64,000 bases of DNA from Streptomyces sp. D2-8 (GTDB lineage Bacteria > Actinomycetota > Actinomycetes > Streptomycetales > Streptomycetaceae). The notes below the pieces were generated by a model. It did no database searches. It saw only the letters and a list, made by a program, of their open reading frames with translations, and was not told the DNA's origin. Shown in pieces: positions 33,714 to 43,109 of this stretch (the first letter of the stretch is position 1; every line of letters begins with the position of its first letter). Where the stretch lies: contig NZ_JAAHBP010000008.1 in assembly GCF_023184515.1 (NCBI RefSeq), positions 62,001 to 126,000 on the forward strand, given 5' to 3'. The position numbers were made by a program, and so were the translations under genes.

Positions 33714-33905
33714 GTGCGACCGTTCACCCTCAACTACGCCTTCCCCAGGGCACTTCCCGCCGTGGCGACGCCATACCGCTTCGACGAGGCGCTCCAGCTG
33801 AACGTGCTTCCCGACGGTCGCCCGGCCGTCAGTGACCCGGACCTCCTGCTGGCGGTCGGCACGACGGCGTCCACCGCCGGTTCCAAGACCCACTTCGACG
33901 ACTGA
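33714..33905 (+). CDS. ATP-grasp-modified RiPP precursor peptide
   Basis: Start is GTG 33714, six bases after CTGGAGG. The 63-residue peptide begins MRPFTLNYAFPRALPAV, the leader start seen in actinomycete ATP-grasp RiPP precursors, has a middle segment PYRFDEALQLNVLPDGRPAV, and ends LLLAVGTTASTAGSKTHFDD. The tail has hydroxyl or amine donors (T50, T51, S53, T54, S57, K58, T59) and two terminal Asp (D62, D63), the groups linked by omega-ester or omega-amide bonds in graspetides. It is 14 bases upstream of the ATP-grasp gene. Product structure and function unknown. Confidence 0.8.
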   Translation: MRPFTLNYAFPRALPAVATPYRFDEALQLNVLPDGRPAVSDPDLLLAVGTTASTAGSKTHFDD

Positions 33906-33919
33906 CGATCCGAGATCGC

Positions 33920-34852
33920 ATGACCGTACTGATTCTCACGTCCAAGGACGACGTCACCGCCGACATGGTGGTGACCAGGCTGCACGATGCCGCGGTGCCC
34001 GTCATGCGGCTGGACCCCGCCGACCTGCCGGTCAACACCGTGCTGTCCGCGCACTACACCCATGGCGACTTCGAGGGTCTGCTGTCGGCGAACGGGCATG
34101 TGGTCAGCATGCAGGGCCTGCGATCCGTATGGGTGCGCAGGCCCGGCGAGCCGGCCGCGCACGCGGCCGAGCCCTCGGCGTGGCTGACCGCCGAGACCCG
34201 CCAGGCGCTGTTCGGGATGCTCTACTCGGCCTCCGCGCGATGGATGAACCACCCGCGTGACGCCGACCGGGCCCGCCTGAAACCGTGGCAGTTGAGGGCC
34301 GCTCATCTCAGCGGCTTCGCCGTACCGCCGACGGTCATCACCACCTTCCCGCGCCTGGCACGGCAGTTCGCCGAGGAGTACGGGGAGGTGGTGGTGAAGT
34401 CCGCCTCGGGGCCGCCGCCCGGTGAACCCGCCCTGGCCCTGCCCACCACCCTGGTCGGACCCGACTCGGACTTCTCGGGCGTCGCGGCCGGCCCCGCACT
34501 GCTGCAACGGTACATATCCAAATGTGCCGACATTCGCCTGACCTGCGTCAGCAGCCGGCTGTTCGCCGCGCGGAAGACGACCGAGCCGCACCAGGTCGAC
34601 GGACGCTACGGCGACACCGAGCACACCTGGGAGCCGGTCGCGGTGCCCGACCGTATCCGCAAGTCGGTGCACGACTACGTCGAGATGGCGGGACTTGCGT
34701 ACGCCGCCTTCGACTTCGCCGAGGACGAGGACGGCTTCTGGTGGTTCCTCGAGTGCAATCAGAGCGGCCAGTTCGGCTTCGTGGAACTGGAGACCGGGCA
34801 GCCGATCTCGGAGGCGGTCGCCCTGTGGCTGTCCCAGCCGGGCCGACGCTGA
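33920..34852 (+). CDS. ATP-grasp ribosomal peptide maturase
   Basis: 310 residues, resembling MvdD/TgmB-like enzymes that form ester or amide links in precursor peptides. N-terminal MTVLILTSKDDVTADMVVTR, then VWVRRPGEP, LKPWQLRAAHLSGFAVPPT, EEYGEVVVKSASG (ATP-binding Lys), LLQRYISKCADIRLTCV and the metal-binding FWWFLECNQSGQFGF (ExN). Only a weak ribosome-binding site is present before the ATG, so translation may depend on the precursor gene. No methyltransferase, protease or transporter gene follows, so the locus is minimal. Confidence 0.88.
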   Translation: MTVLILTSKDDVTADMVVTRLHDAAVPVMRLDPADLPVNTVLSAHYTHGDFEGLLSANGHVVSMQGLRSVWVRRPGEPAAHAAEPSAWLTAETRQALFGMLYSASARWMNHPRDADRARLKPWQLRAAHLSGFAVPPTVITTFPRLARQFAEEYGEVVVKSASGPPPGEPALALPTTLVGPDSDFSGVAAGPALLQRYISKCADIRLTCVSSRLFAARKTTEPHQVDGRYGDTEHTWEPVAVPDRIRKSVHDYVEMAGLAYAAFDFAEDEDGFWWFLECNQSGQFGFVELETGQPISEAVALWLSQPGRR

Positions 34853-34868
34853 GCCCGCTGGGGGCCGG

Positions 34869-35090
34869 TCAGCCCGCGGAGGACTGCTCCAGCGCCTCGG
34901 TCGGCAGCGCACCGCCGGCGCCGATCACCTCGATGCCGAGCAGCCGCCCCGACGCGTCCACGTCGAGGAACACCTCGGCGTCCGCCCCGACCCCGTCGAC
35001 GGGGATCTGCCGGACGGCGGCGCCGTCCTCGATGTGCGCGACGAGAGAGACATACGCGGTGTCGTTCTCGCGGTCGTACTCGATGTGCAT
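34869..35090 (-). CDS. DUF2283-like small protein
   Basis: 73 residues starting MHIEYDRENDTAYVSLV, followed by VDGVGADAEVFLDVDASGRLLGIEVIGAGG. The opening Y-D-x-E-x-D-x-A-Y-V pattern and the LDVDxxGRLLGIE strand are those of DUF2283. ATG follows GAGAGGCG. It converges on the ATP-grasp gene with a 16-base gap. Function unknown; no evidence that it takes part in peptide modification. Confidence 0.75.
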   Translation of the reverse strand: MHIEYDRENDTAYVSLVAHIEDGAAVRQIPVDGVGADAEVFLDVDASGRLLGIEVIGAGGALPTEALEQSSAG

Positions 35091-35265
35091 GCTGCGCCTC
35101 TCGGGAACGGGCTCTCGGTGAACGGGTGCGGGAACGGGCTCAGTTGCGGCCGACGGACACGACGTCGCCGGCCCTGTCGGTCACGACCCGGATCCCCGCC
35201 GCCTACGATGCGCCCAGCCGCACGCCGGATCCCAGCCCCCCGCCTCAGCCAGGAGCACCGTACCC

Positions 35266-36384
35266 GTGTCGATACCCCCGCCCCCCGGGAGCCAGCACCC
35301 CCAGGGCCCGTACGGCCCGCCCCCTGCCGGGCTGCCGCAGGCCTACCGCCCCTATGGCACCCCGGTCTCCGTCAACGCCCTCGCGGTCGCCGCCCTCGTG
35401 CTCGGAGTGCTCTGCTTCCTGCCCGCCGCCGGTCTCGTCCTCGGGCTGATCGCGCTGCGTCAGATCCGGCGGTCCGGGCAGAGCGGGCGGGGCATGGCGG
35501 TCGCGGGGGCCGTGCTGTCGTCCGTCGGGATCGTGCTGTGGGCGGTGGTGCTGTCCACGGGAGCCGCGAACAAGGCCTGGGAGGGATTCAAGGACGGCGC
35601 GCAGGGCAACGAGAGCCTCTCGCTGGAGAAGGGCGACTGCTTCGACGCACCCGGCGGGCTGGAGGGCGACACCTACGACGTCGACCGGGTGCCGTGCGAG
35701 GGAGGGCACGACGGCGAGGTGTTCGCGGTCGTCACGCTGCCCGGCGGCACCTTCCCGGGCGACGCCGGGATCACCGACGTCGCCGACGAGAAGTGCTACG
35801 CGCTCCAGGACCAGTACGCGATGGACACCTGGGCGATGCCGGCCGAGGTCGACGTGTACTACCTGATGCCGTCCCGGGAGAGCTGGCGCTACGGCGACCG
35901 CGCGATCACCTGCGTCTTCGGCAACACCGAGGCGAATACCAAGCTGACCGGCTCGCTGCGCGGCGACCCCACCACGCTCGACACCGACCAGGTCGTCTTC
36001 CTGTCGACGGCCAACGCCCTCGACGCGGCGCTCTACGAGGAGCCCGGGAAGACCCCCGAGGACGACCTCGCCGCCCACCGGGCCTGGGCCACCCGGATCC
36101 ACGACGTGCTCGGCGAGCAGATCGACGCCCTGCGCGGGCGCTCCTGGCCGGCCGATGCCCGCGAGCCCGTCGCCGCGCTGGCCGAGGACATGGAGGACGC
36201 CCGGGAGGAGTGGAAGAGGGCGAGCACCGCCGGTGACGTGGACGCCTACTACGCGCACTACGACAAGGCCTACGCGTCCGTGGACGGGCCGGCGACCGTC
36301 ACGGCGCGCAAGGCCCTCGGGCTGGCGGCCACCCCGCCCGTCTCCGGGGAGGACGAGGGCGGGGACTCCGAAGCGCAGGTGTGA
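35266..36384 (+). CDS. DUF4190/septum-formation-domain membrane protein
   Basis: 372 residues from GTG 35266 with AGGAGC upstream. A Pro/Gly/Tyr-rich start (residues 1-35), two TM helices typical of DUF4190 (VNALAVAALVLGVLCFLPAAG and MAVAGAVLSSVGIVLWAVVL, each part of a 20-residue span), then an outer domain with the paired-Cys pattern GDCFDAPG, VPCEGGHDGEVFA, EKCYAL and ITCVFG, as in the septum-formation (PF13845-like) family. A helical C-terminus follows. Possibly a cell-envelope or division-associated protein; role unproven. Confidence 0.75.
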   Translation: MSIPPPPGSQHPQGPYGPPPAGLPQAYRPYGTPVSVNALAVAALVLGVLCFLPAAGLVLGLIALRQIRRSGQSGRGMAVAGAVLSSVGIVLWAVVLSTGAANKAWEGFKDGAQGNESLSLEKGDCFDAPGGLEGDTYDVDRVPCEGGHDGEVFAVVTLPGGTFPGDAGITDVADEKCYALQDQYAMDTWAMPAEVDVYYLMPSRESWRYGDRAITCVFGNTEANTKLTGSLRGDPTTLDTDQVVFLSTANALDAALYEEPGKTPEDDLAAHRAWATRIHDVLGEQIDALRGRSWPADAREPVAALAEDMEDAREEWKRASTAGDVDAYYAHYDKAYASVDGPATVTARKALGLAATPPVSGEDEGGDSEAQV

Positions 36385-36531
36385 CGGCGGCCATAGCGGG
36401 GAGAAAGTGCCTGCGTAAAGCCCTCAGGGCCGCCATGTCATCACATCGAGTGATTCTCTGGCCTTTGCTTGCACCGCACAACCTACGGTTGCCACGCTGT
36501 TGCTGTCTGTACAACCTGATGGGAGCGGCCA

Positions 36532-37284
36532 GTGACATTCGGTGAGCAGCCGGCGTACCTGCGCGTCGCGGGTGATCTCCGCAAGAAGATCGCCGACGGT
36601 CAGCTGCCACCCCATACCCGCCTTCCCTCCCAGGCCAGAATCCGCCAGGAGTACGGGGTGTCGGACACCGTGGCGCTGGAGGCCCGCAAGGTGCTGATGG
36701 CGGAAGGCCTGGTCGAGGGCCGCTCCGGCTCGGGGACCTATGTGCGCGCGCGGCCCGTGCCCCGGCGCATCTCCCGCTCCGGCTACCGCCCGACCGGCGG
36801 CGCCACCCCGTTCCGCCAGGAGCAGGCCGACGGCGAGGGCCGCGGCACCTGGGAGTCCAGCAGCGAGCAGTCCGAGGCGAGTGTCGCGGTCGCCGAGCGG
36901 CTGGGCGTCGAGCCGGGCGAGCGGGTCATGTGCACGCGGTACCTCTACCGCGAGAGCGGCGAGGCGATGATGCTCTCCACGTCCTGGGAGCCCCTCACCG
37001 TCACGGGGCGTACACCCGTGATGCTGCCGGAGGAAGGGCCGGTCGGCGGTATGGGCGTCGTGGAGCGCATGCGCGCCATCGACGTGATCGTGGACAACGT
37101 CACGGAGGAGGTCGGCGCCCGGCCCGGCCTCGCCGAGGAGCTGCTCGTCCTGGGCGGCGTCCCGGGGCATGTGGTGCTGGTCATCCAGCGCACGTTCTAC
37201 GCCTCCGGCCGCCCGGTGGAGACGGCCGACGTGGTCATCCCGGCCGATCGGTACCGGGTCGCCTACCACCTTCCGGTCAAGTAG
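36532..37284 (+). CDS. GntR/HutC-family transcriptional regulator
   Basis: 250 residues from GTG 36532. N-terminal winged helix: YLRVAGDLRKKIADGQLPPH, LPSQARIRQEYGVSDTVALE, GLVEGRSGSGTYVRAR. C-terminal UTRA-like ligand domain: VMCTRYLYRESGEAMMLSTS and VVLVIQRTFYASGRPVETAD. Binds DNA as a dimer and responds to an unknown small molecule. Stands alone, with no obvious target operon beside it. Confidence 0.88.
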   Translation: MTFGEQPAYLRVAGDLRKKIADGQLPPHTRLPSQARIRQEYGVSDTVALEARKVLMAEGLVEGRSGSGTYVRARPVPRRISRSGYRPTGGATPFRQEQADGEGRGTWESSSEQSEASVAVAERLGVEPGERVMCTRYLYRESGEAMMLSTSWEPLTVTGRTPVMLPEEGPVGGMGVVERMRAIDVIVDNVTEEVGARPGLAEELLVLGGVPGHVVLVIQRTFYASGRPVETADVVIPADRYRVAYHLPVK

Positions 37285-37625
37285 CGAACGCTCACATCCG
37301 CCCCGTGGCGCGCTCCCCGCGCGCCCCGCTCACACGCCGGCCGTGCGGACCGTCGTGGGCCGGGGTGGTGCACGTCCTGTGGCCGGTCGTCGTTCGCGCA
37401 GGTCGACGGTCGTGTATGCGGTATGCCTCCGGATGGTTGCGCCGAGGTACGCGCACGGCGCGTTCTTCGTTGTGCGCCCCCTGTGTTCTGGCCGGTTGCG
37501 TACCTCTTTGTGAAAAGCCGTATTCGCTCCGTGAAGGTTAGGCGTAGGCTCCGGCATATGCGCATTGCGGTTTCCTTAGCGGGTGGGGCACGGCACAGGC
37601 CGCGGGTGGGAAGTGGAGGGGCGCG
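37285..37625. other. 341-bp intergenic region with a putative promoter
   Basis: No gene with codon bias is present. TAGGCT at 37545-37550, with TTCGCT 16 bases upstream, is a plausible promoter for the small gene at 37626. The stretch 37420-37530 is less GC-rich than its surroundings. Confidence 0.4.
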
Positions 37626-37820
37626 ATGAACGACAGCACGGTCACTCTCCCCTGGCTCGTGATACGAGAGGACGACAACGGCAACCGCTACCGAGTGGGC
37701 CGGTACGCGACCCGGGCCGAGGCCCAGAAGATCGTGGACAGCCTCGACGGTCGCGGCCACAAACAGCTGTACTGGGTCGAGCGGCTCGGTCAGAACGGGC
37801 CTGCCGTGGCGCACGACTGA
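37626..37820 (+). CDS. Small SPOR-like protein
   Basis: 64 residues: WLVIREDDNGNRYRVGRYAT, RAEAQKIVDSLDGRG, LYWVERLG. The layout of two strands around an ARxEAQKIVDSL helix resembles SPOR-type domains and is typical of a short protein conserved in Streptomyces. ATG 37626 follows GGAGGGG at eight bases. Lacks a signal peptide, so it is cytoplasmic and unlikely to bind septal peptidoglycan as full SPOR proteins do. Function unknown. Confidence 0.7.
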   Translation: MNDSTVTLPWLVIREDDNGNRYRVGRYATRAEAQKIVDSLDGRGHKQLYWVERLGQNGPAVAHD

Positions 37821-37868
37821 CCGCCGCGGGGCGCCCCGGTGTGGACCCGGAGAACAGCGGGGCTCCCG

Positions 37869-37874
37869 TAGGCT
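37869..37874 (+). promoter_or_regulatory. -10 of a leaderless Nudix transcript
   Basis: TAGGCT is followed by six bases and the ATG of the Nudix gene at 37881; no ribosome-binding site is present. This is the typical leaderless layout in actinomycetes. Confidence 0.5.
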
Positions 37875-37880
37875 CCCCGC

Positions 37881-38336
<456 letters not shown>

Positions 38337-38460
38337 AGCGGGCCGGGGGCGTGCGGTCTCATCGCATTTCCGGAGGAGCGCCCCCTACGTCTTTCGTGCC
38401 ACAGTGCGCCGCCCCGCACGGTACTCCGCCCCGGATATCGGGTATGTGCTCATTAACCCC

Positions 38461-38904
38461 ATGAAACCGGACATGGGTGGCGCTCCTGCCTGGGAAGTGA
38501 TCGGCGTGATCGACACCGATGGTGACTGCGCCGGGTGGACCTTTCCCGCCGAACCGGGTGTCGTGCGCACCGCCCGCCAGGCCGTGCGCGGCCAACTCCG
38601 CGACTGGGCCCTCGACGGCCTCGCGGACCTCGCGGCACTGCTGGTCAGCGAGTTGGTCACGAACGCCCTGCGGCACGCCACGGGCCCCATCGGTGTCCGC
38701 CTGGTACGCCCTTCGGGCCCGGGCGGCGTCCTCCTGGTCGAGGTCTCCGACCCGCTGCCCGACCCGCCCCGCGAGCGCGCCGCCCGTCTCGAGGACGAGA
38801 GCGGCCGCGGACTGTACCTGGTGGCCTCCTCCTCCCGCCGCTGGGGCACCCGGCCCGGCGCCACGGGCAAGACGGTGTGGTTCGAACTCGCGGTGCCGAA
38901 GTGA
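38461..38904 (+). CDS. HATPase anti-sigma-factor-type kinase (RsbW-like)
   Basis: 147 residues from ATG 38461; the start is uncertain because no clear ribosome-binding site is seen. GHKL motifs: LLVSELVTNALRHATGP (N box), VEVSDPLPDPP and DESGRGLYLVASSSRRWG, TGKTVWFELAVP (G boxes). This is the stand-alone HATPase_c_2 type very common in Streptomyces, some of which phosphorylate anti-anti-sigma factors. Its sequence closely parallels the C-terminal domain of the large SpoIIE protein coded 253 bases downstream. Confidence 0.82.
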   Translation: MKPDMGGAPAWEVIGVIDTDGDCAGWTFPAEPGVVRTARQAVRGQLRDWALDGLADLAALLVSELVTNALRHATGPIGVRLVRPSGPGGVLLVEVSDPLPDPPRERAARLEDESGRGLYLVASSSRRWGTRPGATGKTVWFELAVPK

Positions 38905-39156
38905 AAATCCGGTGTACGTACGTCCTACCGCTGTAGAGCGATTGGTTCAGGCCAGTGGCGGTTGCCGATGGACGGGGTTCGACGAGGTGTCCCCTGGTTA
39001 GAAGACTGGAAGTGTTGTCACGGTCCGGACCGAAAACCATCGGGACCGTGCTGTGATCGTGAACACCGTGTTGTGCGGCACCGTAGTGCTGGATACTGCG
39101 GGCAGCCGCCCCTGGTGACAGGTGCCGGACGCGGTGAGCTGGAGGGGACGGTTCGC

Positions 39157-41793
39157 GTGAGCGAGATACCAGCGAAGGCCACGGAGTCCGAGGACCCGTC
39201 GGAGGGCGCGAGGGCGAGGGCTGTCGACGGCCTGGCCTCCGCGGTGGGAGGCGCGCTCGCGGCCGACGGAGCGCGGTCCGGGGACGCCATCTGGCAGAGC
39301 AGTCCCCCCGGATCCATCTACGACTACATCAAGGTCGCGTCCTTCTCCATCGGCCCCGACGGGCTGGTCGACCAGTGGAGCCTGCGCGCCGAGCACCTCT
39401 TCGGCATCCCCGCCGGCCGTGCCGTCGGCATGGACCCCATCGAGGCGTTCATCGACCCGCGCCATCGCGAGCGGGGCATGCGCAAGATGGCCGAGATCCT
39501 GGACGGCCGCGAGTGGACGGGCGTGGTGCCCTTCCGGATGCCGAAGGGCGTCGAGGGGGAGTGCGGCCACGAGGGGCTCGCCGAGGTGTACGTCATGCCG
39601 ACGCGCACCGAGGAGGGCGAGAAGGCCGCCGTGTGCATCGTCGTCGACGTACGCACCCTGCGCAGCATCGAGACCGACCTTGCCGCCTCGCAGGCCATTT
39701 TCAGTCAATCCCCGTTCGGTTTCCTGCTGATCGACCCCGACCTGCGGGTCCGCCGCGCCAACCAGCGTTTCGCGTCCATCTTCGGCGGCACGCCCGACGA
39801 CCACCGCGGCAAGGGCGTCCACGACTACCTCCAGCGCGGCGAGGCAGAGCGGGTCGCCGCCACGCTGCGCCGCGTGCTGGAGACCGGCAACTCCATCACC
39901 GACATGCACGTCACGGGCTTCGTGCCGGGCTCCGACGAGCGCCGCCACTGGTCCGTCAACCTCTACCGCGTGCACAGCGGTTCGGGCCGCCCCATCGGGA
40001 TCGCCTGGCTCGGCACCGACATCACCGCCCGCCGCGCCGCCGCCCGCGAGGCCGCCGCCGCCCGCCGCAACCTCGCCCTGCTGAACGAGGCGGGCGCCCG
40101 CATCGGCAACTCCCTCGACCTGGAGACCACGGCCCGGCAACTCCTCGACGTCGTCGTCCCCGGCTTCTGCGACCTGGCCACCGTCGACCTCTACCAGGGC
40201 CTGCTGGCCGGCGACGAGACCCCGCCCGGACTCGCCGACGGCAGCGGCGAACTGCGCCGCGTGGCCTTCGCCAGTGCCGTCTCCGACGCCCCCTTCGCCG
40301 GCACCGGCGTACCCGTCGCGGTCGGCGCCGTCCACCACTACCCGTTCAACTCGCCCTGCGCGGACGCCCTGCGCACGGCCCGTCCGCAGACCGTCCCGGG
40401 CGAGGACGGCGGGCTCGTGCAGTCCACGCTCGCCGTGCCGATGGTCGCCCACGACACCGTCGTCGGGCTCGTGCAGTTCGCCCGTACGAAGGGCAGCGAG
40501 CCGTTCGGCGACCGGGACCGGGAGCTGGCCGTCGAACTCGCCGCCCGCGCCGCGGTCTGCATCGACAACGCCCGCCTCTACCGCCGCGAGCACGAACGCG
40601 CGTTGATACTGCAGCGGTCCCTGCTCCCGCCCGGCGACCCGGAGGCCTCCGGCCTCGACATCGCCTGCCGCTATCTGCCCGGCAACGTCAACACCGGCCG
40701 GCCCAGCGAGGTCGGCGGCGACTGGTTCGACGTCATCGAACTCCCCGGGCACCGCACCGCGCTGGTCGTCGGCGACGTCATGGGCCGCGGCCTGCGCGCC
40801 GCCGTCGCCATGGGCGAACTCCGTACGGCGGTCCGCACCCTGGCCCAGCTCGACCTGGAACCGGCCGAAGTGCTCTCCCAGTTGGACGAGATCGCCCGCG
40901 GCCTCGGCGCCCCCGGCGGTGTGCAGCAGGCGACCCGGGCGGCCCGCCGCCCCCGCGAGGCGGACCTCTCGGAGGTGTACCTCGCCACCTGCGTCTACGC
41001 CGTCTACGACTCCGTCACCCGGCGCTGCACCTTCGCCAACGCGGGTCATCTGCCGCCCGTGCTGGTCGAGCCGGGTGAGCCGGCGCTGATGCTCGACGTG
41101 CCGCCGGGCATGCCGCTCGGCGTCGGCGGGGAGCCCTTCGAGGAGGTCGAGGTCGAACTGCCCGAAGGCGCCCTGCTCGCGCTCTACACGGATGGACTGG
41201 TCGAAAGCCGCGATCACCCCCTGGACGAGGGCCTGCAGGCCTTCGTCAGCGCCCTCTCCGATCCGACCCAGCCGCTGGAGGACGTCTGCGACCACGTCCT
41301 CAACACCCTCGACACCCATCACGGCGAGGACGACATCGCCCTGCTGATGGCACGTGTACAGGGGCTGCCCACGGAATCCGTCGGCGACTGGACCCTGCCG
41401 CGCGAGCCGCGCAGCGTGGGCCGGGCCCGTGAGTACGCGCGTGCCCAGCTGCTCGCCTGGGACATGGAACCCCTGGTCGACACCACGGAGCTCCTGGTCA
41501 GCGAACTGGTCACCAACGCCCTGCGCTACGGCGAGGGCGAGATCCGCCTGCGCCTCCTGCTCGACCGCACCCTGGTCTGCGAGGTCTGGGACTCCGGCCT
41601 GGTCCAGCCCCGCCGCCGCCGCGCCCGCGACACCGACGAGGGCGGCCGCGGCCTCCAGCTCGTCGGCCTCCTCAGCGCCGCATGGGGCTCCCGCCGCACA
41701 CCCCGGGGCAAGACGGTGTGGTTCGAACTGCCCCTGCCCGGAGGCGACACGAGCCTGACGGATCCGGCGGAGGCCCTGCTGAGCCTGTTCTGA
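39157..41793 (+). CDS. PAS-GAF-SpoIIE phosphatase-HATPase regulator
   Basis: Start GTG 39157, nine bases after GGAGGGG; 878 residues. Domain order: two PAS-like domains (about 55-175 with DGLVDQWSLRAEHLFG; 185-300 with SPFGFLLIDPDLRVRRANQRF), GAF (about 310-480), PP2C/SpoIIE (DWFDVIELPGHRTALVVGD, LYTDGLVESR, DDIALLMARV) and HATPase (LLVSELVTNALRYGEGEI ... GGRGLQLVGLLSAAWG). It probably dephosphorylates an anti-anti-sigma factor in response to signals at PAS/GAF, with the HATPase as an opposing kinase. No TM segments. Signals and partners unknown. Confidence 0.9.
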   Translation: MSEIPAKATESEDPSEGARARAVDGLASAVGGALAADGARSGDAIWQSSPPGSIYDYIKVASFSIGPDGLVDQWSLRAEHLFGIPAGRAVGMDPIEAFIDPRHRERGMRKMAEILDGREWTGVVPFRMPKGVEGECGHEGLAEVYVMPTRTEEGEKAAVCIVVDVRTLRSIETDLAASQAIFSQSPFGFLLIDPDLRVRRANQRFASIFGGTPDDHRGKGVHDYLQRGEAERVAATLRRVLETGNSITDMHVTGFVPGSDERRHWSVNLYRVHSGSGRPIGIAWLGTDITARRAAAREAAAARRNLALLNEAGARIGNSLDLETTARQLLDVVVPGFCDLATVDLYQGLLAGDETPPGLADGSGELRRVAFASAVSDAPFAGTGVPVAVGAVHHYPFNSPCADALRTARPQTVPGEDGGLVQSTLAVPMVAHDTVVGLVQFARTKGSEPFGDRDRELAVELAARAAVCIDNARLYRREHERALILQRSLLPPGDPEASGLDIACRYLPGNVNTGRPSEVGGDWFDVIELPGHRTALVVGDVMGRGLRAAVAMGELRTAVRTLAQLDLEPAEVLSQLDEIARGLGAPGGVQQATRAARRPREADLSEVYLATCVYAVYDSVTRRCTFANAGHLPPVLVEPGEPALMLDVPPGMPLGVGGEPFEEVEVELPEGALLALYTDGLVESRDHPLDEGLQAFVSALSDPTQPLEDVCDHVLNTLDTHHGEDDIALLMARVQGLPTESVGDWTLPREPRSVGRAREYARAQLLAWDMEPLVDTTELLVSELVTNALRYGEGEIRLRLLLDRTLVCEVWDSGLVQPRRRRARDTDEGGRGLQLVGLLSAAWGSRRTPRGKTVWFELPLPGGDTSLTDPAEALLSLF

Positions 41794-41859
41794 CGGCAAC
41801 CGAACGTCCGTATTGATCGTCATCCCCGGCAACACCATCCGCATCACCGGGGAGACGGC

Positions 41860-42954
41860 ATGGACCGCACGGAAGGCTCCACCCCGACCGAGGCGGCCGC
41901 CGAAGGCGCCGCGCAGGACGCTCCCACACTCGACAGCGGGGAGGGCAAGCGGCGCCGACGCTGGATCGGACGCACGGCGCTCGCCGTGGTCCTGGTCCTG
42001 CTGGTCCCGCTCCTGTCCGTGCTGACAGCCCTGCGCATCAACTACACGGGCGACCCGGCCGACGGCACCCGCACCCGTGACCGCGACGCCCTGTGGCTCG
42101 GCCACGCCTGGGTCGACGGCCGCAAGAAGGACGCCGACGTCACCGCCCTGGCCCGCCGCCTGCGAGACACCGGCATCCGTGACCTGTACGTCCACTCGGG
42201 CCCCCTGGAGCACGATGGCACCCTCCCGAAGTCGGTCTATCCGAAGGCCCGCTGGTTCATCGACGCCGTGCACGAGAAACTGCCCGGCGTCCGCGTCCAG
42301 GCCTTCCTCGGTGACGTCCTCGCCTCCGAGAACAGCGAGGGCCTGCTCCTGAACGACCCGGACACCCGCGCGGCCGCGGTCCGCTCCGCCCGCCAGGTCC
42401 TGGACACCGGCTACGAGGGCATTCACCTCGACCTGGAACCCATGCCGTCCGGCGACCGCGACTTCCTGACCCTTCTCGACTCCCTGCGCCGCGAGACGCG
42501 CTCCCGGGACGCCCAACTCTCCGTCGCCGCGCACCAGATCGACCCGCTCCCGGCCTTCCACACCCTGTGGGGCGGCGTCACCGGCCACCCCAAGTGGTGG
42601 TCGCAGGAGTTCTTCGGGCAGGTCGCGCGCCGTGTCGACCAGATCGCCGTGATGTCGTACGACACGATGCAGCCGCTGGAGAGCACCTACGGCGGCTACG
42701 TCGCCCAGCAGACCTCCCTCGCCCTGGAGGTCACCCCGCCCTCCACCGACCTGCTGATGGGCCTGCCCTTCTTCCACGAGAACCGGTTCGGCCACTGGAA
42801 CCACGCCGAAACCGTCCCCGCCGCCGTCCGCGGCGTCCGCCTCGGCCTGTCCCGCACGGACGCGGACCGGGCCCGCTTCGGCGTCGCGCTGTACATCGAT
42901 TTCGCCGCGACCGAGGCGGACTGGCGCTCCTACAAGGAAGACTGGGCGCGGTGA
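41860..42954 (+). CDS. Membrane-anchored GH18-like protein
   Basis: 364 residues: cytoplasmic acidic/basic start, one TM helix (TALAVVLVLLVPLLSVLTAL) and an outer TIM-barrel-like domain. GYEGIHLDLEPMPSGD resembles the DxxDxDxE region of family 18 glycoside hydrolases, keeping the D-x-E pair; IAVMSYDTMQP matches the later barrel strand. The catalytic Glu appears retained, but the general family divergence makes the substrate uncertain. ATG 41860 follows GGGGAGACGG. The small gene after it overlaps by four bases. Confidence 0.75.
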   Translation: MDRTEGSTPTEAAAEGAAQDAPTLDSGEGKRRRRWIGRTALAVVLVLLVPLLSVLTALRINYTGDPADGTRTRDRDALWLGHAWVDGRKKDADVTALARRLRDTGIRDLYVHSGPLEHDGTLPKSVYPKARWFIDAVHEKLPGVRVQAFLGDVLASENSEGLLLNDPDTRAAAVRSARQVLDTGYEGIHLDLEPMPSGDRDFLTLLDSLRRETRSRDAQLSVAAHQIDPLPAFHTLWGGVTGHPKWWSQEFFGQVARRVDQIAVMSYDTMQPLESTYGGYVAQQTSLALEVTPPSTDLLMGLPFFHENRFGHWNHAETVPAAVRGVRLGLSRTDADRARFGVALYIDFAATEADWRSYKEDWAR

Positions 42955-43109
42955 CCAGACCCCGGAGAACCCTCACCCGCACCGACCTCGCCCTGGTCTC
43001 GGGCCCGCTGACCCTCATCGAGGGCGACTTCCCGCACCCGGGCCGGATGCGGGAGATCGCGGAACACAACCTCCACCAGGCGCTCAGCCTGCTGAAGAGC
43101 GCCTCCTGA
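42951..43109 (+). CDS. Possible 52-residue coupled protein
   Basis: GTG 42951 overlaps the upstream TGA (GTGA) and opens a 52-codon frame with Streptomyces codon bias (RTLTRTDLALVSGPLTLIEG, REIAEHNLHQALSLLKSAS). It overlaps the 3' end of sdhB on the other strand by 26 bases. No family recognised; short length keeps confidence low. Confidence 0.4.
   Translation: MTRPRRTLTRTDLALVSGPLTLIEGDFPHPGRMREIAEHNLHQALSLLKSAS

Noticed and set aside
38998..42804. A 1268-codon open frame on the minus strand across the SpoIIE and GH18-like genes
   Set aside because: Antisense shadow of real coding genes; no recognisable domain and no ribosome-binding site.
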